NCBI GenBank assembly: GCA_039180525.1
Contig: JBCDDF010000003.1
Coordinates: forward strand, 1 to 64,000
DNA from: Halovulum sp039180525
Lineage (GTDB): Bacteria > Pseudomonadota > Alphaproteobacteria > Rhodobacterales > Rhodobacteraceae
Reading direction: 5' to 3'
Length of the DNA: 64,000 nucleotides
Shown here piece by piece: positions 35,253-43,309 of the stretch. Positions within the stretch are counted from its first letter, which is position 1. Every line of letters begins with the position of its first letter. The position numbers were made by a program, and so were the translations under genes. The notes under the pieces are model-generated. The model searched no databases, was not told where the DNA came from, and worked only from the letters and a program-made list of their open reading frames with translations.

Positions 35253-35312
35253 GATGTTCCGCCACCCGATACCGTGGCAGCGCGGGCTTTGAAACCCCTC
35301 CGTGACCGGTGC

Positions 35313-35993
35313 CTAAAGTCCGGTGCCGGCAAGTACCACGATCGCGGTGCGAAAAAGGATCCGCATGTCGCCGCCCAGCGACCAGGTCTGGGCATACTCC
35401 ACGTCATAGGCGCGGCGTTCGGCCATGCTCAACCGATTGCGGCCGCGCACCTGCCACGGGCCGGTGATCCCGGGGCGCACGGCGGTATAGGCCACCGCAC
35501 CGGGGCCGTAGTCGCGCAATTCCTGCCGTGTGATCGGGCGCGGGCCGACCAGGGACATGTCGCCACGCAGCACATTCCAAAGCTGCGGCAGTTCATCCAA
35601 GCTGGAGGCACGCAGCACCCCACCCAACCATGTGACCCGCGGGTCGCGGCGCAGCTTGCGCGTTTGCGCCCATTCCGCCGCTGCGGCCGGGTTCTCGGCC
35701 AGATGGGTGCGCAAGACCGCATCGGCGTCGCAAGCCATGGTCCGCAGCTTCCAACAGCGAAACGCCGCGCCGCCACGCCCGACGCGGACATGGCCGAAAA
35801 ACGGCCGCCCGCCGACCAGCCACACCGCCGTCGCCAGTGCCGCGATCAGGGGCAGCCACAGGATGGCCGTGGATAGAACCAGCGTCAGATCGACAGACCG
35901 CTTCAGCGGATCGGCCATACGCGGGTTTGAAGAAGAAACCAAACGGCCCGACGGCCCGATTCGCGATTGCTCAAGCGTATACATCTGACTCAC
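35313..35993 (-). CDS. ExoY-like undecaprenyl-phosphate sugar phosphotransferase
   Basis: A 226-residue bacterial sugar transferase that would start glycan synthesis by moving a sugar-1-phosphate from a nucleotide sugar to undecaprenyl phosphate at the inner membrane. It has a single N-terminal hydrophobic segment (residues about 37-61) and the family core: GHVRVGRGGAAFRCWKLRTM, RASSLDELPQLWNVLRGDMS, and SLVGPRPITRQEL, with RPGITGPWQVRGRN near 170. All conserved acidic residues of the catalytic core (SLDELPQ, GDMSLVGPRP) look intact. It lacks the four-helix N-terminal part of WbaP-type enzymes, so it is the short ExoY type. It is divergent from the Wzz/BY-kinase gene. Confidence 0.9.
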   Translation of the reverse strand: MSQMYTLEQSRIGPSGRLVSSSNPRMADPLKRSVDLTLVLSTAILWLPLIAALATAVWLVGGRPFFGHVRVGRGGAAFRCWKLRTMACDADAVLRTHLAENPAAAAEWAQTRKLRRDPRVTWLGGVLRASSLDELPQLWNVLRGDMSLVGPRPITRQELRDYGPGAVAYTAVRPGITGPWQVRGRNRLSMAERRAYDVEYAQTWSLGGDMRILFRTAIVVLAGTGL

Positions 35994-36189
35994 TGTGCCC
36001 GTGATTTACGTTTTGTTCGGTAAAGATCAGAATAACAGATGAATAAAATCTGAAATTCATATTAATTAATGAATTTTTATTTCGTTAACTAAGTCTTCAC
36101 CAAATGGGCAAAATCTGTCGCCTGTTTATGAACGGCGGTGGGTGCCCCGTGCGCGCTTGTGTTGCTCTCTCTTCGACCGGTGGTCCGGT
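35994..36189. promoter_or_regulatory. A+T-rich divergent regulatory region between exoY-like and wzz-like genes
   Basis: In 36001-36120 I count about 28% G+C in a genome that is otherwise well above 60%. It holds dyads CAGAT-N7-ATCTG (36036-36052) and ATTCAT-N8-ATGAAT (36055-36074, centre ATTAATTA). Both promoters must lie here. In related bacteria polysaccharide promoters are often controlled by MucR/Ros-type regulators that prefer such A+T-rich DNA. Confidence 0.6.
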
Positions 36190-38055
36190 GTGACTCGGCT
36201 TAGTCCGATCCCGGTGCCGGATCTGTCGGCGGCCGCGCCAGGACCCGGCCTGCCGCTGGGCGCGCTGTGGCGCGCCCGCTGGCACGCCTTCGCGGGGCTG
36301 ATCGCGGCGCTGCTGATCGGCGGGATCTATGCTTACTACGTTGCGACGCCGATCTATCGGACCCATGCGACCCTGATGCTGGAACCCCAGGAACAGACCA
36401 TGATCGACCTGGGTGCGGTCCTGCCGGGGCTGGGCCGCGACGATCAGGTGCTGAACTCGCAGGTGGCGGTGCTGCGCTCCCGCGCGCTGGTCACCCGGCT
36501 GGTGGACGAGCTGGCGTTGGATACCGACCCCGAGTTCAACGCCACCCTGCGCCCGCCGCCGCGGTTCTCGGCAAAGGCCTGGGTGAAAGGGGCGCTGGTG
36601 CGGGCGGGCCTGGTGCCGCCGCCGGCGCCACTGCCGCCCGAGGCCGGGCGCAATGGGGCGATCAACGCGCTGATGCGCGCGCTGGATGTGACCGTGGCGC
36701 CGGACAGCCTGGTGTTTTCGGTCGCCGTCGGCACCACCGAGGCGGCGAAAAGTGCCCGCATCGTCAACGCGCTGACCGATCTCTACATTGCCGATCAGGT
36801 CGCGGTGAAACTGGCTGCGACGGATGCGGCGGCGCGTTGGCTGAGTACGCGCGTGGTGGAATTACAATCCGCGCTGGAAACGGCGGAGGCGCGCGCCCGT
36901 TCCGCCCGCGCCGCGCAGGGTCTGCCGAGTGCGCGCGATGTGGCCGAGATGGAACGTCGCCTGGATGCGCTGCGCGAACGCCTGGCCGGAACGCCGCGCG
37001 GTTCCGTCCGGTATGACGCACTGGCCGAGCAGACCGAAACCATGTCCGCCGCCATGGCCGAAGCCGCCAATCAGCGCGTACAACTGCGCCAACTGGAACG
37101 GGAGGCGGAGGCGTCGCGGCTGCTTTACGAGAGTTTTCTGACCCGGCTGAAGGAAATCTCGGTCCAGTCCGGCGCACATCAGCCCGATGCCCGAGTGCTG
37201 TCGCCGGCCGTCACGCCGCTGTTTCCCGCCCGACCCAAGCCGCTGCTGATCCTGCTGGTGGCCGCTGTGCTGGGCACCGGCGGCGGGTTGGCGTTGGGCG
37301 TGGCGCAGGACCTTTGGCCGCGCCGGGTGACCCGCCCGGATCAGGTGCACGCGGTGACCGGGCTGCCGCTTTTGGCCGCGATGCCGCGCGTCGGCCGTGC
37401 CCGCAGCCCGCGTCAGATGCTCAGCCGCCGCCCCGAGCCCGCGCTGGTGGAGGCGGTACGGGCGGTGCGGGCGGGCATCCTGCTGGCCGACCTGGACAAG
37501 CCAGTCAAAGTGATCCTCTTCGCCTCTGCCCGCAGCGGCGAGGGGCGCACGACGCAGTGCCTTTTGCTGGCGCGCAGCCTGGCGACCTGGGGGAAATCGG
37601 TTCTGGTGATCGAGGCCGATGTGCGCAAACCCGCCTTTCTGGACGCGTTCGGAGCACCGCCCCAGCGTGGAATTGTCTCGGTCCTGGCGGGGCTGTGTTC
37701 GATGGAAGAGGCAGTGCTGCGGCCCGAGGGTACGAACCTGGATCTGCTGGTCGGCGATGCGCGTACCGCAACCGCCGCGGACATCTTTGCAACTCAGCGT
37801 TTCGGCACCTTTCTCGAAGATATGCGCGCCCGCTACGACTACGTGCTGATCGACGCGCCGGCCGCGCTGAGCACCGCGGATGCGCGCGCGATCGCGCCTC
37901 TGGCCGACCGCACCGTCTTTGTCGCCGCCCGCGGCCGGGCGCGTGGCGCTGAAATCCGTCAGGCGCTGGCCGGACTGCGCAGTGCCGGCGCGCGTGTGGC
38001 GGGGGTGGTGCTGAACCGCGCCCGTAAGGCTGCGGATATGGCCCATGGTGCCTGA
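36190..38055 (+). CDS. Wzz/BY-kinase-like polysaccharide co-polymerase (chain-length regulator plus P-loop domain)
   Basis: A 621-residue inner-membrane protein from the GTG at 36190; an open frame to 36142 is a possible alternative. The Wzz half has a first membrane segment near residues 30-48 (FAGLIAALLIGGIYAYYVA), a large periplasmic coiled-coil region, a Pro-rich VTPLFPARPKP, and a second segment LLILLVAAVLGTGGGLALGV. The cytoplasmic half has Walker A SARSGEGRTTQ, Walker A' VLVIEADVRKP and Walker B YDYVLIDAPA. Two oddities: the Walker A Lys is Arg (CGC at 37546-37548), and the C-terminus (AADMAHGA) has no Tyr cluster, so classical autophosphorylation is unlikely. It probably sets chain length and couples polymerisation to export with altered nucleotide use. 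Confidence 0.82.
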   Translation: MTRLSPIPVPDLSAAAPGPGLPLGALWRARWHAFAGLIAALLIGGIYAYYVATPIYRTHATLMLEPQEQTMIDLGAVLPGLGRDDQVLNSQVAVLRSRALVTRLVDELALDTDPEFNATLRPPPRFSAKAWVKGALVRAGLVPPPAPLPPEAGRNGAINALMRALDVTVAPDSLVFSVAVGTTEAAKSARIVNALTDLYIADQVAVKLAATDAAARWLSTRVVELQSALETAEARARSARAAQGLPSARDVAEMERRLDALRERLAGTPRGSVRYDALAEQTETMSAAMAEAANQRVQLRQLEREAEASRLLYESFLTRLKEISVQSGAHQPDARVLSPAVTPLFPARPKPLLILLVAAVLGTGGGLALGVAQDLWPRRVTRPDQVHAVTGLPLLAAMPRVGRARSPRQMLSRRPEPALVEAVRAVRAGILLADLDKPVKVILFASARSGEGRTTQCLLLARSLATWGKSVLVIEADVRKPAFLDAFGAPPQRGIVSVLAGLCSMEEAVLRPEGTNLDLLVGDARTATAADIFATQRFGTFLEDMRARYDYVLIDAPAALSTADARAIAPLADRTVFVAARGRARGAEIRQALAGLRSAGARVAGVVLNRARKAADMAHGA

Positions 38056-39349
38056 CCGCGCCAGCGCCCGCGCAATGGTGCTGATGGGCACCCAGGTTGG
38101 CGCGGCCGGCGCCGGCGCATTGGCCACCCTGGCCCTGGCGGCCCTTCTTCCATCCGCGGATTTCGGGCGCGCGATGGAGGCGATCTCTGCCGCGATGCTG
38201 CTGTCTATTCTGTTCAGCCTCAACCTCGACGCCTGCGCCATGCGGGTGCTGACACAAGGCGACGCCGCGGCGCGGGCGCGATTCTCGGGCGCGGCGACAC
38301 GGGTGATCTGGCTGGGCGCTGTTCTGGCTCTGCCCGTGGTCGTCATCCGCGCCGGCGCGCCTGTGGCGGCGGTGATCACCGCGCTGGCGCTGAGCCTGGC
38401 GCTGGTGCGGCTGGGCGCACGGCAGGGCACCGCGCTCGGCCGGCCGCTGGGGACGGTGATACCACGGCTGATGTCGCGTCCGCTGGGCCTCGGTGGCGCC
38501 GTGCTGGTGCTTTGGTCAGGGGTTGGCGCGAGCTGGTGGCTACCGGCATTGACGCTGGCGCTTGCAACCGGTCTGGCGGCGATGGTGCAGGCCCGAAGCC
38601 TGCGCCCCGTGCGGCCGCCCGCATCGGGTGGCTGGCCCGCCAGCCATTGGCTGCGCAACGCGGCCTGTCTGGTGCCGGGCCTGCTGTTTCTTGAGTTCTT
38701 CCGCGATATGGCCATCGTCTCGGCCGGGCTGGCCCTGGACGATGCCGCGCTGGGCCGGTTCGCGCTTGCGCTGACGCTGATCGCGCTGCCGGGTTTCGCC
38801 ATCGTCGCGGTCGAGATCGCCACCGGCCGGCCGATCGCCGCGGCCATCGCCGCCGGGCAGCCGGTGAACCCCCGGCTGGTCGAGGCTGCTCGGCTACGCC
38901 TGGCTGGGGCGGTCGGGTGCCTGGGCGCACTTGCGCTGGCGCTGCCGCTGGCAAGCGCCTGGCTGCCGGCCGATGATCTGAGCCCGCTGCTATGGCCCTT
39001 GGCCACGGTCCCGGCGATACGGGCCCTGATCGGCAATCCTATGGCGATGCTGAACCTGTATCAGCGCGACGCCACCGTTCTGCGCATCTGCGGCGCGGGC
39101 GTGCCGTTGACCGCGGCGGCCATCGCGCTGTCATCCGCAGGCTTCGGCGCAGCCGGGGCCGCCTGGGCAGCCGCCGCCGGGTTTGGGCTTACGCAGGCGG
39201 CACTCTGGCAGGCGTGCCGGCGGCAAACGCCGGTCGATCCATCGGTGCGGGTGTTGTGGCGACGGCGCCCCACCGCGCCAGTGCATGGGCATAGATCGCC
39301 CGATCCGGCGCCGTCAGGTCGTGCAGCCGCGCCCGCTGCTCCGGGCTGA
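38045..39349 (+). CDS. Wzx-like polysaccharide flippase / multi-pass membrane protein
   Basis: A 434-residue, strongly hydrophobic protein with about 11-12 membrane segments. It opens with RAMVLMGTQVGAAGAGALA, a typical first helix of polysaccharide exporters (PST/MATE-like fold). No single diagnostic motif exists for Wzx, so the call rests on topology, length and position right after the co-polymerase gene, whose 3' end it overlaps by 11 bp. Residues after about 395 (TPVDPSVRVLWRRRPTAPVH onward) are polar, Pro/Arg-rich and lie opposite the 3' end of the convergent sulfotransferase gene, with a 161-bp tail-to-tail overlap. The tail may be dispensable. Confidence 0.72.
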   Translation: MVPDRASARAMVLMGTQVGAAGAGALATLALAALLPSADFGRAMEAISAAMLLSILFSLNLDACAMRVLTQGDAAARARFSGAATRVIWLGAVLALPVVVIRAGAPVAAVITALALSLALVRLGARQGTALGRPLGTVIPRLMSRPLGLGGAVLVLWSGVGASWWLPALTLALATGLAAMVQARSLRPVRPPASGGWPASHWLRNAACLVPGLLFLEFFRDMAIVSAGLALDDAALGRFALALTLIALPGFAIVAVEIATGRPIAAAIAAGQPVNPRLVEAARLRLAGAVGCLGALALALPLASAWLPADDLSPLLWPLATVPAIRALIGNPMAMLNLYQRDATVLRICGAGVPLTAAAIALSSAGFGAAGAAWAAAAGFGLTQAALWQACRRQTPVDPSVRVLWRRRPTAPVHGHRSPDPAPSGRAAAPAAPG

Positions 39350-40088
39350 GCACGGGCCCCGACCGTGGCGCCTGGTTGAGCCGTGGCATCGCGGGGCGCG
39401 CGCCGAACGCCCCGGCGAACCGGCGTTGAAACGCGCGCGTCTGATCCAGGAACCCCACCACAGCGAATTCGTCCAACCGCGCGCAGGCCAGCGCCACGGC
39501 CGCATCCATGCCGGGCTGCTCCACGACCGTCGCACCGGAAAGGTACCGCACATAGGCCTGCGCCATGCTCTTGCCGATGCCACCCGCAAGCCAGGCATCC
39601 AGATCATCCGCGATCACCCGCGCACGCACCGCCATGGCATAGTTCGACAGCGCCCGCGCCTGAGGTTCGCGCAGCATCGTCACCAGGCCATAGTCCCGAC
39701 CGGCCAGGGCCAGCACCTTGGGCGTCAACAACACATGCCCGTGGATCAGCGGCGTCTGCCAGGCCATATGCGTCAGCACCAGCCCCTCGCGCAGCGCGAA
39801 GGTGTGATGACCGTGGCTCAGATCCTCGTGCGCCGCCTGCGGGTCATCGAAATCGAGGCCCTGTATTGCTGCCGCGCGGCGAGTGGACGGCGCGTCGATC
39901 ACCCCGATCCGGCGATGCAGCGGCACGCATCCGTACAGGCCCTGCGCCAGCGAGGTGCCGCCGCATTTGGGCATATGCACGAACAGACACGGCCGCCGCA
40001 ACCCGGCGCCCGGTAGCGTATGCCGCGCCCGCCGCGTTGCCAGCGCAAGCCGGCGGCGGGTCTGGCCAAGGGGCGGATGGGTGAGCAT
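39189..40088 (-). CDS. Sulfotransferase family protein (PAPS-dependent)
   Basis: A 299-residue protein with a PAPS-binding signature. The 5'-phosphosulfate loop is CLFVHMPKCGGTSLAQGL near residue 34, and the 3'-phosphate-binding motif is VTMLREPQARALSNYAMAV near residue 135. This pattern fits the family-2/HNK-1-like sulfotransferases acting on polysaccharides. It would move sulfate from PAPS to a glycan hydroxyl. PAPS could come from the fused ATP sulfurylase/APS kinase at 52.8-54.5 kb. The last 20 residues overlap the convergent flippase gene. A sister sulfotransferase lies at 42.3 kb. Confidence 0.82.
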   Translation of the reverse strand: MLTHPPLGQTRRRLALATRRARHTLPGAGLRRPCLFVHMPKCGGTSLAQGLYGCVPLHRRIGVIDAPSTRRAAAIQGLDFDDPQAAHEDLSHGHHTFALREGLVLTHMAWQTPLIHGHVLLTPKVLALAGRDYGLVTMLREPQARALSNYAMAVRARVIADDLDAWLAGGIGKSMAQAYVRYLSGATVVEQPGMDAAVALACARLDEFAVVGFLDQTRAFQRRFAGAFGARPAMPRLNQAPRSGPVLSPEQRARLHDLTAPDRAIYAHALARWGAVATTPAPMDRPAFAAGTPARVPPA

Positions 40089-40165
40089 GGCGGAGGCCCT
40101 CGCAAAGGTAAGCTTGCGTTAACCCTGGCGTGGAAGACTTAAGAAATCCTTTGCGCGAGGGAGCG

Positions 40166-41182
40166 ATGCGACAGGCAGAAACCGGGGCCCGGGCCGCGGC
40201 ACTCGATGGGCTGCGCGGTTTGGCGGTGCTGGTCGTCTTTTTCAGCCATGCAGCCAATGACGGCTGGCTGCCGGCCTGGTTGGGCCAGGGCAGCGGTCAG
40301 ATGGGGGTGCAGCTTTTCTTTGCGCTGTCGGGCTATCTGATGGCGCATCTCTACGGATATCTGCCGCCCGAACCGGCGGCGCTGCGCCGCTTCGCCGCCG
40401 CAAGGGCGGCGCGGATCCTGCCGCTTTATCTGACCGTACTGGCGCTATCTGCCCTCTTGGCCTGGGCCGGGGCGGCGCCGCATTATCAAGTGTCGGAGCC
40501 CGGCGCGCTGGCCGCCGCGGCGCTGATGCTGACCGCTCCGCAGGAGCTTTGGTCGATCCCGGTGGAGGTGCAGTTCTATGCCGTTTTCGCACTGCTCTGG
40601 GCGTATGGCGCGGCCCCGCGCGCCTGGGTGGCCCTGACAGCGGCGCTGGCACTGGGCGCAGCGACCAAGTTGGTGGTCGACGATCTGGCGATCCTTCCGG
40701 CGTTTCTGACGCCGTTCGTGATCGGCCTTTGCCTGGCACGGGCGCGCTTGCCGAGTTGGATGGGCGCCGCCTGGGTGCTGCCGCTGGCGCTGGGCGTGTT
40801 TCTTCTGAACCTGCCCGGGCCGCGCGGCACGCTGGGCCTGGAGATCTGGTCGGGCTTCTACCCGCGGCTGTGGCTGGATCCGGCGCGCTTTGCCGCGATC
40901 GCGTTTCTGCTTGCCGCCGCGGTGGCGGCGCAGCGCCCCGGACTTTTGGGGGGGCCGCTGATACCGCTGGGATGGGTGTCGTTCGCGGTCTATCTGTTTC
41001 ACCGGCCGGTGATGCGCGCCCTCGACGGGGTCGAGGGACTTGCCGGTCTTACCCTCGCGGCGGGGATTACCCTGGTTCTGGCCGCCGCGTCGCTTCGCTG
41101 GCTGGAACGTCCTGCGGATCGGGCAATCCGCCGCTGGGCCGCGCAGCCGCCGCGGCCAGCGCCGCGCAAAGCAGCAGGCTGA
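40166..41182 (+). CDS. Acyltransferase 3-family membrane protein (OafA/ExoZ-like)
   Basis: A 338-residue membrane protein with about ten transmembrane segments. The conserved opening ALDGLRGLAVLVVFFSHAAN contains the catalytic His, followed by GVQLFFALSGYLMAHL and RFAAARAARILPLYL with the conserved Arg pair. The family acylates sugars, usually with acetyl groups, on surface polysaccharides. The ATG at 40166 is preferred because GAGGGAG lies just upstream; an upstream ATG at 40130 has no such site. Its 3' end overlaps the convergent ligase-like gene by 116 bp. Together with the esterase-like spike protein at 43.3 kb it suggests the glycan carries O-acyl groups. Confidence 0.85.
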   Translation: MRQAETGARAAALDGLRGLAVLVVFFSHAANDGWLPAWLGQGSGQMGVQLFFALSGYLMAHLYGYLPPEPAALRRFAAARAARILPLYLTVLALSALLAWAGAAPHYQVSEPGALAAAALMLTAPQELWSIPVEVQFYAVFALLWAYGAAPRAWVALTAALALGAATKLVVDDLAILPAFLTPFVIGLCLARARLPSWMGAAWVLPLALGVFLLNLPGPRGTLGLEIWSGFYPRLWLDPARFAAIAFLLAAAVAAQRPGLLGGPLIPLGWVSFAVYLFHRPVMRALDGVEGLAGLTLAAGITLVLAAASLRWLERPADRAIRRWAAQPPRPAPRKAAG

Positions 41183-42344
41183 TCTCGTGCGGGCGATAGA
41201 GCGCACTGCCCAGAAGCGCGAGGGCGACCAGCGTCAGCGCCATGGTTCCGGCCCAGAATGCCAGCGGCCCGGACGGCAACCGCCCCAGGTTAAAGGCCAA
41301 ATGGCCCAGAAACAGCGCCATCGCCGCCACGCCCAGCGGGCCCAGCATGACCAGTGCCTCAAGGATGAAATTGTGAAACGACGCGACCGTTGCGCCATAA
41401 AGCCCGGCAATGGCGCGCGCCTCCTGCGCGTATTCGGGCGCCGCCCAATAAGCCATGTACCCCGTGCCCAGCAACGGATAGTCGCGCGCAACATCCCAAG
41501 CGATCTGCCAGAGCTGCGTGCGCCCGGTCAGCGTGGCCGACTTGCCAAACGCATCCAGGAACGCGGCAACCGGTGTCAGGTCCAACACCCAAACCACCAC
41601 CGCCGCTGCGGCCAGCGACGTGCCGGCAAGGATCACCGTCAGCACGCGCACCCCGGGCCCGCCCAGCACCAGCGCGCGCAAGGCATAGGCCGCCAGGATC
41701 GCGGTGATGACCAGATAGGCCGTGACCGACAGCGTGAGCGCCAGCAGGCCCAACGCGGCCAGCGTGATCATCGACCACACAACCGGGCGCCGCGCGGTGG
41801 CAAGGAACAAAAGCGCGGTCAGAACGAACATCACTCCCCGTTGCCCCAGCCCGTTCTTGTTGGTGTAGACGCCCATGAAGCCGCCCTCCCACGAATAGGC
41901 CGGGCTCCACAGATCGAACAGGTTCAACGCCGAAACCATCATGCTGGCGCCCAGCGCCAGCGCCAACAGCCCGGCGAGGCCGACCAGACCGAAAACCCGG
42001 CCAAGATAGAGCCCCAGCAGCACGGTGAACACGGCCTGCAGTCCAGCCACCGCGCTCAGGTGCGGCACCAACGACCAGGCGGTGGAGATCAGGGCCAGAA
42101 ACGGGAAGGCCAGCATGGGCCAGTGCCGCCGGGCCAAGTCCAGCATCAGCCCAGTGCGGCCCAGAAACCGCAAGCCGTAAAAGCCATAGATCAGCGCCGT
42201 GAACACCGGCCCGCCGGGCAGACGCACCAGCGCCTCAGCAGTCCAGGCGATGGCCAGAACAGCCATCCCGACCTCAGCCGTGGCCAGCGCAGAGCCCGGC
42301 GTCGCGGGGCTATGGACCGAACTGAAGGAAGCAGCGCGTGACAT
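41067..42344 (-). CDS. O-antigen ligase/polymerase-like membrane protein (WaaL/Wzy-type)
   Basis: A 425-residue protein with about 11-12 transmembrane segments from the ATG at 42344 (MSRAASFSSVHSPA). The long periplasmic loop contains GVYTNKNGLGQRGVMF, and further on TGRTQLWQIAWDVARDYPLL followed by GTGYMAYWA and FHNFILEALVMLGPLGV. This Arg/His-containing loop layout is the Wzy_C/WaaL ligase pattern, so it likely joins or polymerises lipid-linked repeats at the outer face of the inner membrane. An upstream frame to 42512 is not family-like. The start overlaps the divergent sulfotransferase start by seven bases, and the 3' end overlaps the acyltransferase. Confidence 0.83.
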   Translation of the reverse strand: MSRAASFSSVHSPATPGSALATAEVGMAVLAIAWTAEALVRLPGGPVFTALIYGFYGLRFLGRTGLMLDLARRHWPMLAFPFLALISTAWSLVPHLSAVAGLQAVFTVLLGLYLGRVFGLVGLAGLLALALGASMMVSALNLFDLWSPAYSWEGGFMGVYTNKNGLGQRGVMFVLTALLFLATARRPVVWSMITLAALGLLALTLSVTAYLVITAILAAYALRALVLGGPGVRVLTVILAGTSLAAAAVVVWVLDLTPVAAFLDAFGKSATLTGRTQLWQIAWDVARDYPLLGTGYMAYWAAPEYAQEARAIAGLYGATVASFHNFILEALVMLGPLGVAAMALFLGHLAFNLGRLPSGPLAFWAGTMALTLVALALLGSALYRPHEISLLLCAALAAAAARPSGGLPDPQDVPASEATRRPEPG

Positions 42345-43273
42345 CGATACCTCGACTTTCGGTTGAAAGCCTACGCGAACACACGTCAAGCGGGAAGCTC
42401 TGGCGCGCGGAAGCCGATGGCGCACGCTATGCCGTGGGGATCGGGGCACAGAAATGCGCCACCAGCTGGCTGTTCGCCGCCCTGGCCGGTCACCGGGACG
42501 TGGCGGTGCCACCTGAGAAAGAGCTCGATTTCTTCAGTTACGCCCATGATCGCGGGCACGCCTGGTATCGCCGGCAGTGGTCGGCGGGCGGGCTTCGGAC
42601 AGAGGTGTCGCCGTCATACCTGCACGATCCCCGGGCCCCGGCGCGGCTGGCGCAGTTCGCCCCCGGCGCGCGCATTCTGGTGATGCTGCGCCACCCGGTC
42701 GATCGGGCCTACTCACACCACCTGCACGAGATCGCGCGCGGGCACATTCCGGCGCAACCCTTCGCTGCGGCGCTCGCGGACAACCCGGATTATCTGGAAC
42801 AGGGCTACTACGGCCGCCACCTGGAAAACTGGCGCACCGCGTTTCCCATCGAACGGTTCTGCATCCTATTCGCCGAAGATGTCGCGCGCGACCCGGCCGC
42901 CGCCTGGGCGCGGGTCGGGGATTTTCTGGATCTGTCGGGGCCCGCGCCGGCGGCTGTTGCGGCACGGCAGAACATCAGCGATCGCGCGCGCAGCGTCCGG
43001 CTGCGGCAAGCCTTGCGCGGCGGCGGTGCCGCACTGCGGCGTCTTGGATTGGAGCGTGAGCTGATGGCGATGAAGCGGCTGCCGGGTCTGCGCCATCTGC
43101 GCCAGTGGAACGACCGCGCCCTACGTGCAGAGGTGCCGCCCCTAACCCCGGCCGAGAGGGCGGAACTGATCCGGGTCTTCGACCTGGATGTGGCACAGCT
43201 TTCGGTGCTGTTTCCCGGTCTCACGCCGCCCTGGCCCGACCTGCTGTCGGCCCCGCTGCGCCGCCCGGCTTGA
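42338..43273 (+). CDS. Sulfotransferase domain protein (PAPS-dependent)
   Basis: A 311-residue sulfotransferase of the bacterial/heparan N-sulfotransferase-like type. The 5'-PSB loop is VGIGAQKCATSWLFAALAG near residue 33, the conserved VPPEKELDFFSY follows, and the 3'-PB motif is VMLRHPVDRAYSHHLHEIA near residue 116. It should sulfate a carbohydrate using PAPS. The longest start is GTG at 42338, which overlaps the divergent ligase start by seven bases; a later GTG at 42362 would remove that overlap and still leave the PAPS site intact. The C-terminal 60 residues are basic and Leu-rich. Confidence 0.84.
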   Translation: MTSIPRLSVESLREHTSSGKLWRAEADGARYAVGIGAQKCATSWLFAALAGHRDVAVPPEKELDFFSYAHDRGHAWYRRQWSAGGLRTEVSPSYLHDPRAPARLAQFAPGARILVMLRHPVDRAYSHHLHEIARGHIPAQPFAAALADNPDYLEQGYYGRHLENWRTAFPIERFCILFAEDVARDPAAAWARVGDFLDLSGPAPAAVAARQNISDRARSVRLRQALRGGGAALRRLGLERELMAMKRLPGLRHLRQWNDRALRAEVPPLTPAERAELIRVFDLDVAQLSVLFPGLTPPWPDLLSAPLRRPA

Positions 43274-43309
43274 AGCCTGCACCCGGCACCGTGGCGCCGG
43301 GTGCAGGTG

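Noticed and set aside
42338..42361. Treating the sulfotransferase GTG at 42338 as certain start
   Set aside because: The head-to-head overlap with the ligase start is real only if this codon is used; a GTG at 42362 is equally possible, so the overlap is reported with that caveat.
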